From contig CACYHQ010000007.1 in the NCBI GenBank assembly GCA_902774245.1, forward strand, positions 1 through 64,000: 64,000 bases of DNA, read 5' to 3'. Position numbers and translations under genes: made by a program. Position 1 is the stretch's first letter. Each line of letters opens with the position of its first letter. This DNA is from an uncultured bacterium. Its GTDB lineage: Bacteria; Verrucomicrobiota; Lentisphaeria; Victivallales; UBA1829. The notes below the pieces were generated by a model, which was given only the letters and a program-made list of their open reading frames with translations, was not told where the DNA came from and searched no databases. Below are positions 58,399 to 64,000 of the stretch, in pieces.

Positions 58399-58460
58399 TG
58401 GGGAAGGAGCGGGGAAGATTACCCCTTTTTTGAACTTGAAAATGGTGCCGGAGGAGGGAC
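58399..58460. repeat. Right attachment site (attR)
   Basis: The 62-bp partner of attL, differing at three positions. Its last 18 bases (58443-58460) are the 3' end of the intact tRNA-Leu gene. Confidence 0.92.
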
Positions 58461-58528
58461 TCGAACCCTCATGCCATCACTGGCGCCAGATTTTGAGTCT
58501 AGTGCGTCTGCCATTTCGCCACTCCGGC
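58443..58528 (-). tRNA. tRNA-Leu, anticodon CAA
   Basis: The acceptor arms GCCGGAG and CTCCGGC pair fully, discriminator A precedes an encoded CCA, the T arm is GAGGG-TTCGAGT-CCCTC, and a long variable arm marks a class II tRNA. The anticodon loop is CTCAAAA, with CAA at 58495-58493, reading UUG codons. Its 3' end is the integration site of the island and stays intact because attR restores it. Confidence 0.95.
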
Positions 58529-58665
58529 AAGTGCTGTCCGCACGGAAAAATGACCTTACGTCGTGTACGAACAGTATTCAATACAATACCCCGGATTCCG
58601 CAAAAAATCAAGTTCAAACGCGAAAAAAGGCGAAAAAACGAACGGATTCCGGGGTGCGTGCGAAC

Positions 58666-59124
58666 TCAGAAAAGATCGGCGCGGAGCTTGATGACCGCTT
58701 TCTTGATGCGGCAGGGAGCCTCCGCGGCGAACTTCGCGAAATGCTCGTCCGTGGGGAAGAGCAGCACGAAGCGGCCGGGCGTCATGGCGCAGAGCGTCAT
58801 CATCTTTTGGGCGCGGTAGAACGCCACGTCCTTTTCGGCATCGTAGGGGGTCTTGAGCGTGGATTCGTCCAGCGGTGCGACGGCGATGTATTCCGTATTG
58901 GCGATGCAGTACTGGATGTCGATGTACTTCCGGTGCGCCTCGAGGATCGGGGAAGATTCCGCCTCGGTGTCGTAGGACTGCACCATCGCGTACACGTCGC
59001 GTCCGATGATCTCGTACGTGGCGTCCGGGGTGTCCGGCGTGAGCGTCTTCAGAAACTCGAACGCCTTCATGGTCGCAGGGCTGAAACGGTACAGCCCGAT
59101 ATTGTCGATGTGGTCGTAAATCAT
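58666..59124 (-). CDS. YhcH/YjgK/YiaL (DUF386) family protein
   Basis: A protein of 152 residues with the cupin-like fold of the EbgC/YhcH family. Family landmarks are EAHRKYIDIQYCI, VAPLDEST, FYRAQ, GRFVLLFPTDEHFAKF near the C-terminus and KKAVIKL at the end. The His and Glu residues of EAHRKYID and the His of FPTDEH are the probable metal ligands, although the usual ELHRP form is altered to DEHFA. Members are linked to sugar metabolism (sialic acid, beta-galactosides). AGGAGG lies six bases before the ATG. It is the last gene of a leftward cluster, 21 bp after the amide hydrolase gene. Confidence 0.88.
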   Translation of the reverse strand: MIYDHIDNIGLYRFSPATMKAFEFLKTLTPDTPDATYEIIGRDVYAMVQSYDTEAESSPILEAHRKYIDIQYCIANTEYIAVAPLDESTLKTPYDAEKDVAFYRAQKMMTLCAMTPGRFVLLFPTDEHFAKFAAEAPCRIKKAVIKLRADLF

Positions 59125-59145
59125 GGGTAGCCTCCTGGTGCCGGG

Positions 59146-60408
59146 TCAGTCAATGAAAACGACAGGGGCATCGGATATGAATTGGTTTTTGTTGTTGATC
59201 TCGGGATGGAGAAAAAGCCGGCGGCCTTTCTGGAAATTTTCGCGGAAAAAGAAGTCGGCCCACTGCTTCCCCGGGGCGTAGACGATGCTCCACAGGGTCA
59301 CGGCATTGCCGTCGTCCGTCTGCGGATAGTTCGACTGCGCGACGGACATCAGCAGGTATCGGCAAGTCCTCTCCGGGGTTCGAGACTGACGGGGTTCCTG
59401 TTCCAGGCGTTTTGTTTCTTCGGGGGTGAGCGCCGCAGAAATGCCAAGGCCTTCGTTTTCAAGATGCCATTGCTCAATGTCCTGCAACTCTTGATTCAGG
59501 ATTTGTATCGCCTCACAGATGGATGAAATGTTGTCGAATCGCAGGTGGGAGTCCTCGTCCCCGACGCCCTTTTTCGGGCTGTCGGCGAGATAATGGTTCG
59601 TGACGATATTCGTTTCCGCGACGAGCATTTCGCCGTTCACGTACTCCACGACCACGCTTTTCCCGCTCTTGTCCGCGATGGCGAAATGATGCGCCGCGCC
59701 GATGGACGAGTTCATGTCGTACTGTTTCAGGAGCTCAACCGCTTCGTCGACGTTCGCCGCGCGATCCAGCAGCAGCCGGATGGCGGTCGTGGTCGTGAGG
59801 TCGGGCTTGTCCGTCTTCTGGTGCGTCTCCTCGTCGTCCCCGGCCATGAGGTCGGCGATGACCAGGCCCTTCTCGTTCATGCCGTCGAGCGGGACGTAGA
59901 TCGCCGCGAGCGTCTGGATGCGCTCCTGCATGGAGCCGTCGGGCGTGTAATCATCTCCGAATCCGAGGAAATCGAGGTCGCAGGTGGACAGGGATTCGTA
60001 GCCGTGATCCGGCACGGTGTGGACGATCATCGCGCGGCCCTTCTCCCAGTCGAAATTCCGGCCGAAATACACGGCGCCATTTTGATCTTTCACGCAGACC
60101 GTGGTACAGCCGAAGTCGCCGGGTTTGATCTCGTTGTCCGCCTTTTTGTAATACCCGCCGGACAGGAACCCGATCAGGTAATCCGCCACGGCGGAATCGT
60201 CCGCCGCGCCGCCTTGCGCGAGAAACTTGTCGAACCCGTAGTCGCCGCGGTATTCCATGACGTACAGACCGTCCTGGAGCTTGTGAATGCTCCGCGCCGC
60301 CACGATGAACGTGCCGAACTTCCGCCATGCGCCGAACACGACGACGGCGAGGGTCAGGGCAAGCAGTACAGTCGCCCAGATCAAAATCTTTTTCCAGAGC
60401 TTTTTCAT
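59146..60408 (-). CDS. Membrane-anchored linear amide C-N hydrolase (Ntn/choloylglycine-like)
   Basis: A protein of 420 residues. An N-terminal anchor or signal helix (ILIWATVLLALTLAVVVFGAW) is followed by an Ntn-type hydrolase domain with GDFGCTTVCVKDQNGAVYFG and RNFDWEKG, typical of the choloylglycine hydrolase/acid-ceramidase clan. The Cys of FGCTT is the likely nucleophile, although the extra 90 N-terminal residues would need to be removed or remain as a propeptide. The C-terminus has SNYPQTDDGNAVTLWSIVY and LHPEIN-like ends. It would hydrolyse an amide bond of unknown substrate at the envelope. A terminator hairpin lies only about 12 bases before the start and no ribosome binding site is visible there, so expression may depend on read-through. 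Confidence 0.8.
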   Translation of the reverse strand: MKKLWKKILIWATVLLALTLAVVVFGAWRKFGTFIVAARSIHKLQDGLYVMEYRGDYGFDKFLAQGGAADDSAVADYLIGFLSGGYYKKADNEIKPGDFGCTTVCVKDQNGAVYFGRNFDWEKGRAMIVHTVPDHGYESLSTCDLDFLGFGDDYTPDGSMQERIQTLAAIYVPLDGMNEKGLVIADLMAGDDEETHQKTDKPDLTTTTAIRLLLDRAANVDEAVELLKQYDMNSSIGAAHHFAIADKSGKSVVVEYVNGEMLVAETNIVTNHYLADSPKKGVGDEDSHLRFDNISSICEAIQILNQELQDIEQWHLENEGLGISAALTPEETKRLEQEPRQSRTPERTCRYLLMSVAQSNYPQTDDGNAVTLWSIVYAPGKQWADFFFRENFQKGRRLFLHPEINNKNQFISDAPVVFID

Positions 60409-60419
60409 CGGATCATGCC

Positions 60420-60464
60420 AAAAAAGCCGGGGCGAAGCGGTTCATTCACGCCTTGTCCCCGGCT
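60420..60464 (-). terminator. Terminator after the YchJ-like gene
   Basis: AGCCGGGG (60425-60432) pairs with CCCCGGCT (60457-60464), and the A run to its left gives the U tract in leftward transcripts. Confidence 0.82.
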
Positions 60465-60498
60465 ATTGCTTGTTTCAAAGATTATGAAAACGGCGGCA

Positions 60499-61005
60499 TT
60501 ACTTGCCGCAGCACTTCTTGTACTTCTTGCCGGAGCCGCAGGGGCAGGGATCGTTCGGGCCGACCTTCGGCGCGGTGCGGACGTAGGGCTTCGGGCCGAC
60601 GATCGCGCCGTCGTAGAAGAACCACTCGCCGCCGCTGCGGCGGAACTCGGAGATCTCGTGGTGCTCCATCTGCATGTTGCGGTTTTTGTAGCGCGCGACG
60701 AACTCGACGATGCCGTCGGAATCCTTCTCGCCGCCGCGTTCGGTGCGGAGGATATTGATGCCTTCCCATTCGGACTGTTCCGCCCAGTTCTTGACTTCCT
60801 GTCTGTCGCAGGTGGCGCGCTGTTCCGGGTGGGTGGAGTCGAGGATGAAATCGACGTGGCAGGTGGCGTAGGCGGAGTAACGCGCACGCATGAGTTCTTC
60901 GGGGGTTTTCGCCTTGCGGGCGCCGAGGATGACGGGTTCGCAGCAGTCGGCGAAGTGTTCGCCGGAACCGCAGGGGCAGAGATCGGGGTTGGTGTTGTTG
61001 CTCAT
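60499..61005 (-). CDS. YchJ-family SEC-C zinc-binding protein
   Basis: A protein of 168 residues with a SEC-C motif at each end: [13 protein letters not shown] near residue 10 and [13 protein letters not shown] just before the stop. Between them is the YchJ core ([36 protein letters not shown]), an NTF2-like fold. SEC-C motifs bind zinc and resemble the SecA tail that contacts SecB and ribosomes, but the function of YchJ proteins is not known. The last motif forms the very C-terminus, as in SecA. It follows cmk by 65 bp in the leftward cluster. Confidence 0.92.
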   Translation of the reverse strand: MSNNTNPDLCPCGSGEHFADCCEPVILGARKAKTPEELMRARYSAYATCHVDFILDSTHPEQRATCDRQEVKNWAEQSEWEGINILRTERGGEKDSDGIVEFVARYKNRNMQMEHHEISEFRRSGGEWFFYDGAIVGPKPYVRTAPKVGPNDPCPCGSGKKYKKCCGK

Positions 61006-61070
61006 TTGAACTAAAATCCTTTATGGAATGGTTGGTGCGGAATGGATCGCGTCGGGGGACGCGGAGACCG

Positions 61071-61751
61071 TCATGCGTCGCCTCCGTCGCGGATGCACAG
61101 GACCATCGCGTCCAGCACGTCTTCGGCGGTCATGCCGCTGCTGTCGATGAAGACCGCGTCGTCAGCCTGTTTGAGCGGGGCGACGGACCGGTTCATGTCC
61201 TGTTTGTCGCGTTCGGCGATCTCGGCGGCCACGGAGTCGACCGTGGCGTTGTCGGGCGTCTCGCCGCCCTGCGCCAGACGGCGGAGCGCCCGGACGCGCG
61301 GGGAAGCGGTGAGGAAGAATTTATACTTGGCGTCGGGGAAGACCGCGGTGCCGATGTCGCGTCCCTCCATCACGACGAGCTGGTTCTTCGCGGCGTCGCG
61401 CTGGATCTGGAGCGTGAAGGCGCGGACGAACGGGATGGCGGCCACGTTCGATGCCCCCTGCGCGATTTCGGGCGCGCGAAGCGCCTGACCGGGGAAAACG
61501 CCGTCGATCTCGATGTCCGGGTTGCCGCCGTCCGCGGGGACGGCGTACCGGATGACCGTGTCCGCGAGCATGGCGCGGAGCGCGGCTTCGTCACGCGTGG
61601 AAATGCCGTGTTGCGCGGCTTTCCAGGCGATGGCGCGGTAAAGGGAGCCGGTGTTGATGTACGGGATGCCGAGGCGGGCGGCGAGATTCCGCGCGGCCGT
61701 GCTTTTTCCGGACGCGGCGGGACCGTCGATAGCGATCACTGTGCTTGCCAT
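61071..61751 (-). CDS. cmk: Cytidylate kinase
   Basis: A protein of 226 residues that phosphorylates CMP and dCMP. The P-loop is GPAASGKST at residues 10-18, with the conserved NTGSLYRAIAW, the CMP-binding VVMEGRDIGTAVFP and the LID region ALRRLAQGG. The C-terminal DDAVFIDSSGMTAEDVLD is characteristic of Cmk. It is followed by the YchJ-like gene and preceded, 27 bp away, by a secreted protein of unknown function. Confidence 0.97.
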   Translation of the reverse strand: MASTVIAIDGPAASGKSTAARNLAARLGIPYINTGSLYRAIAWKAAQHGISTRDEAALRAMLADTVIRYAVPADGGNPDIEIDGVFPGQALRAPEIAQGASNVAAIPFVRAFTLQIQRDAAKNQLVVMEGRDIGTAVFPDAKYKFFLTASPRVRALRRLAQGGETPDNATVDSVAAEIAERDKQDMNRSVAPLKQADDAVFIDSSGMTAEDVLDAMVLCIRDGGDA

Positions 61752-61778
61752 ATCTGGGGCTTCCTGGGGTAGAATCGG

Positions 61779-62555
61779 TTATTTGAGTTTGCGTGTGTAG
61801 AACGATACCTGCACGGAGCCGGCGGCGTCGCGCACGATGCCGAGCAGCAGAAGCGCATCCGGGTCCTTCTTCATGAAGACATCGCCCGCGCCCTCGAAAA
61901 GGTCGGCGTGTTCCATGGTGGCCGGAGCCCAGCCTTTGCTTTTGATCTTCGCGACCAGGTCGTCCATGACTGGCGCGATGTCGGAGTTCGCGATCTCATA
62001 CGTGCCGAAATGCGAGCCACGGTTCGGGAAATTCATGAGCGTGAGGTTCTTTGCTCCTGAGGTGAACGGGAAATCCGTGGGCCAGAGCTCCAGGGGGCAT
62101 TCCCGGGGCATGTCTTTCGGCAGGACCGTCGTGAATTGGAGAAGCGGATTCAGGCCGCGGAGCTGAAGCAGGAAGATGCGCTGGGAACTGCCGTCGTCCA
62201 GCGGGCGCTTCATGAGCAGCGAGGATTCGTTGCCTGCGACCTGCGCCGTGGGGAAAAGCTTCAGGACGGACGCACGCACGATCGGAAGCGACTGGTCGGA
62301 CATGGAGATCTTCATCGTCATGTTCCGGCCGTTGACCGTGACTTTCTCGGACCAGAACTGCGTGGCGTCGAGCAGAGTCGCCAGCGTGTCCTCCGCAGCT
62401 TCCGCGGACATGTCCGAAACGTCGCCCTTTCCCGCCGATCCGCCGCCGAACGGCCAGATGGAGAAGACGTCCGCGCGCAGTCCGCACGGCGCGGCGAGAA
62501 GCGCTGCGAGCGCGAAGAGACGGAACGTTTTTTTCGGGGCGGACAGCGTGCTCAT
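61779..62555 (-). CDS. Exported protein of unknown function
   Basis: A protein of 258 residues with a signal peptide (KTFRLFALAALLAAPCGLRA). The mature part has alternating strands and helices (TVNGRNMTMKISMSDQSLP, FGTYEIANSDIAPVMDDLV, LLLLGIVRDAAGSVQVSFY). I do not recognise a family. Its start overlaps the hisC stop by four bases, so it is translationally coupled to histidine biosynthesis genes although no link in function is evident. It probably acts in the periplasm. cmk follows 27 bp later. Confidence 0.72.
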   Translation of the reverse strand: MSTLSAPKKTFRLFALAALLAAPCGLRADVFSIWPFGGGSAGKGDVSDMSAEAAEDTLATLLDATQFWSEKVTVNGRNMTMKISMSDQSLPIVRASVLKLFPTAQVAGNESSLLMKRPLDDGSSQRIFLLQLRGLNPLLQFTTVLPKDMPRECPLELWPTDFPFTSGAKNLTLMNFPNRGSHFGTYEIANSDIAPVMDDLVAKIKSKGWAPATMEHADLFEGAGDVFMKKDPDALLLLGIVRDAAGSVQVSFYTRKLK

Positions 62556-63628
62556 GATTTAGCTCCGTAGATCTGGGACAGCACCGACCACACTTTCACG
62601 ACCTGGACGGACGTGCCGATGGAGATGCGCACATAGCGTTTCGTGCGAGGATACGGGAAGTACCGCACGAGGATGTTGTTGGCGCGGAGTTCGCGGAAAC
62701 AGCGTTCGCCGTCGCCGTCGGGCGGTGCGGCGAAGAGGAAGTTCGTTTCGGACGGGACGACCTCGAAGCCGAGGCCGAGCAGTCCGGAGCGGAGCATTTC
62801 GCGCGCCAGACGGATCTTCTCGACGCAGTCCGTGAAATACTGTTTGTCCTGAAGCGCGGCGATGGCGAGCATCTGCGTGAGGTAGGAGACGTTGTACGAA
62901 TCCTTCATCTTCATCATGCCGGCGATCGTGCGCGGATGCGCCAGTGCGAATCCGAAGCGCAGTCCGGCGAGCGAACGCGATTTCGAGAACGTGCGCGAAA
63001 CGATCACGTTCGGGAACCGGCTCACGAAGTCGGCGCAGTTGTCGGACGCGAAGTCGGCGTAGGCCTCGTCGATCAGGACCATGCCCTTGTAGTTGGCGCA
63101 GATGCGCTCCATCGTGGCGCGCGGGAAACTGTTGCCGGTCGGGGCGTTCGGGCGCGCGATGAGGAAGAGGTTGGTGCCTTCGAGCTGTTCGAGGATGTCG
63201 TCCGGCAACCCGAAGTCGTCCGTGAGGTCGATATAGCGTACGGGAGCGCCGTGAAGCTCCGCCAGCGTGGGGTACAGGGTGTAGGACGGGCGCAGGCAGG
63301 CGATCGGCAGGTCGGACGAGGAGAAACACCGCACCGTGATGCTCAGCGTGTCGTCCGAACCGTTGCACGCGATCACGTTGTCGCGGGTCAGTCCGAACAT
63401 CTTCGCGATCTCGTCGCGGACGGGATCCGAAGTCGGATTCGGGTACAGGCGGAGGCGTTCCGGGTCGATGGAGGACATCGCCTGAAAGACGCCGGGGCAG
63501 GGCGGGAACGGGTTTTCATTGGTGTTGAGCTTGATGAGCTCGGGGATATTGAGCTGTTCGCCGGGGGCGTAGCCGTCCATCCGGTCGATGTCCTTGCGGA
63601 AATAGGATGTGTAGCGGTCGGGAGTCAT
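62552..63628 (-). CDS. hisC: Histidinol-phosphate aminotransferase
   Basis: A class-II aminotransferase of 358 residues. Landmarks are KLNTNENPFPPCPGV at the N-terminus, the NGSDDTLSI turn, RPNAPTGNSF, DEAYADF and the PLP lysine in SRTFSKSRSLAGLRFG. The C-terminus has FLFAAPPD and RYVRISIG. It converts imidazole acetol phosphate and glutamate to histidinol phosphate. It overlaps hisD by four bases upstream and the secreted-protein gene by four bases downstream, so the three are translated as a coupled unit. Confidence 0.96.
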   Translation of the reverse strand: MTPDRYTSYFRKDIDRMDGYAPGEQLNIPELIKLNTNENPFPPCPGVFQAMSSIDPERLRLYPNPTSDPVRDEIAKMFGLTRDNVIACNGSDDTLSITVRCFSSSDLPIACLRPSYTLYPTLAELHGAPVRYIDLTDDFGLPDDILEQLEGTNLFLIARPNAPTGNSFPRATMERICANYKGMVLIDEAYADFASDNCADFVSRFPNVIVSRTFSKSRSLAGLRFGFALAHPRTIAGMMKMKDSYNVSYLTQMLAIAALQDKQYFTDCVEKIRLAREMLRSGLLGLGFEVVPSETNFLFAAPPDGDGERCFRELRANNILVRYFPYPRTKRYVRISIGTSVQVVKVWSVLSQIYGAKS

Positions 63629-64000
63629 TGCTTGGTGCCTTTCGCGTTTTTTCCGCCGGTTCTGCGGATGGATGCGCTGCGTCCGTGGGCGTCAAGTCCC
63701 TCGAGCTCGGCGAAGTGTTCGATCGCGTCCACCTCGCGCATCAGCGCGTTTTCCGTGAACGACAGGATGCTGCTGCGGCAGAAGAAATCGCCCGCGGTGA
63801 TGCCGTGGAAGAAGCGGGCGGTCCCGGCGGTCGGCAGCACATGGCTCGGACCGGCGGTGAAATCGCCTGCGGGTTCGGGAGTCCAGGGGCCGAGGAAGAT
63901 CGCGCCCGCGGCGTGGATGCGTTTCGCGAATTTCGCAGGCTGGGCGCAGTGGAGTTCGAGGTGTTCCGGCGCGAACTTTCCGGCGATCTCCGCCGCCTCG
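63625..64000 (-). CDS. hisD: Histidinol dehydrogenase, N-terminal part beyond the window
   Basis: Only the C-terminal 125 residues are in the window. APEHLELHC, GAIFLGPWTPEPAGDF, AGPSHVLPT and the Zn-binding region before it are diagnostic of HisD, as is the C-terminal GLDAHGRSASIR with the His that ligates zinc. The enzyme carries out the last two oxidations to histidine. A Lys-rich tail (GGKNAKGTKQ) ends it. The stop overlaps the hisC start by four bases. Confidence 0.95.
   Translation of the reverse strand, partial: EAAEIAGKFAPEHLELHCAQPAKFAKRIHAAGAIFLGPWTPEPAGDFTAGPSHVLPTAGTARFFHGITAGDFFCRSSILSFTENALMREVDAIEHFAELEGLDAHGRSASIRRTGGKNAKGTKQ

Larger units (their letters stand above)
42336..58460. 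mobile_element. 16-kb integrative element in tRNA-Leu(CAA)
   Basis: The element is bounded by a 62-bp direct repeat (42336-42397 and 58399-58460). The right copy includes the last 18 bases of an intact tRNA-Leu gene; the left copy keeps only that tRNA tail. A tyrosine recombinase gene lies next to the tRNA. Gene content (sliding clamp, Fe-S nuclease, DUF932, Gp2-like proteins, RepA-like ATPase, tiny membrane proteins) is plasmid- or phage-like, and the GC content is lower than that of the flanks, especially at 48-49.7 kb. I see no conjugation, capsid or Zot-like genes, so it may be a satellite or a reduced element. A large adhesin is the obvious cargo. Confidence 0.88.

Overview
The window looks like a chromosomal segment of a Gram-negative, GC-rich bacterium of the Verrucomicrobiota/Lentisphaerota type, perhaps Victivallis-like. 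The taxon is an inference from gene content: polysaccharide-degrading GH43 and GH127 enzymes, Gfo/Idh/MocA oxidoreductases, a VPLPA/PEP-CTERM-like sorted protein, a TolC/MacAB-type efflux system, FeoAB and AIDA-like strand-loop-strand surface proteins. Promoters fit one pattern, TTGAAA/TTGATA followed by 16-17 nt and TATATT/TATAGT.

Layout. 0-3.3 kb: carbohydrate genes (GH43 end, two oxidoreductases). 3.4-5.1 kb: an orphan TrpB2-type tryptophan synthase beta chain behind a perfect sigma-70 promoter, an apparently leaderless Trp-containing leader peptide and an attenuator. 5.3-8.7 kb: a surface protein with a C-terminal sorting signal and a TPR protein. 8.8-14.7 kb: a leftward tetR-tolC-macA-macB operon whose ATPase gene is frameshifted by an exact 16-bp tandem duplication. 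14.8-26.9 kb: an MFS transporter, then housekeeping genes on the plus strand (rimO-pgsA, hflX, a giant coiled-coil protein, a 27-residue membrane protein, ybaB-recR, aguB-aguA). 27-33.5 kb: GH127, a lipoprotein and a Gly/Leu/Asp-rich repeat protein. 33.8-39.1 kb: a sigma-70 factor, a candidate structured RNA, feoAB and a DtxR-family regulator. 39.3-42.3 kb: an ECF sigma factor translationally coupled to a transmembrane Ser/Thr kinase with an adhesin-like ectodomain.

42.34-58.46 kb is a 16-kb integrative element in the 3' end of tRNA-Leu(CAA). It is bounded by a 62-bp direct repeat (59/62 identical) and carries a tyrosine integrase next to the tRNA. Its leftward operon encodes a DnaN-like sliding clamp, two related small proteins, a Cas4/RecB-type Fe-S nuclease, a DUF932 protein and two tiny membrane proteins. 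Its AT-rich core holds two divergent inovirus-Gp2-like genes and an iteron-like region. It also carries a third tiny membrane protein, a Sel1-repeat protein, a RepA-like ATPase with a damaged P-loop, and an AIDA/RTX adhesin. This combination is the best candidate for an undescribed replicative element.

58.6-64 kb returns to host genes, all leftward: hisD-hisC, a secreted protein of unknown function, cmk, a YchJ-like protein, an Ntn-type amide hydrolase and a YhcH-family protein. No CRISPR array, rRNA or insertion sequence was seen.
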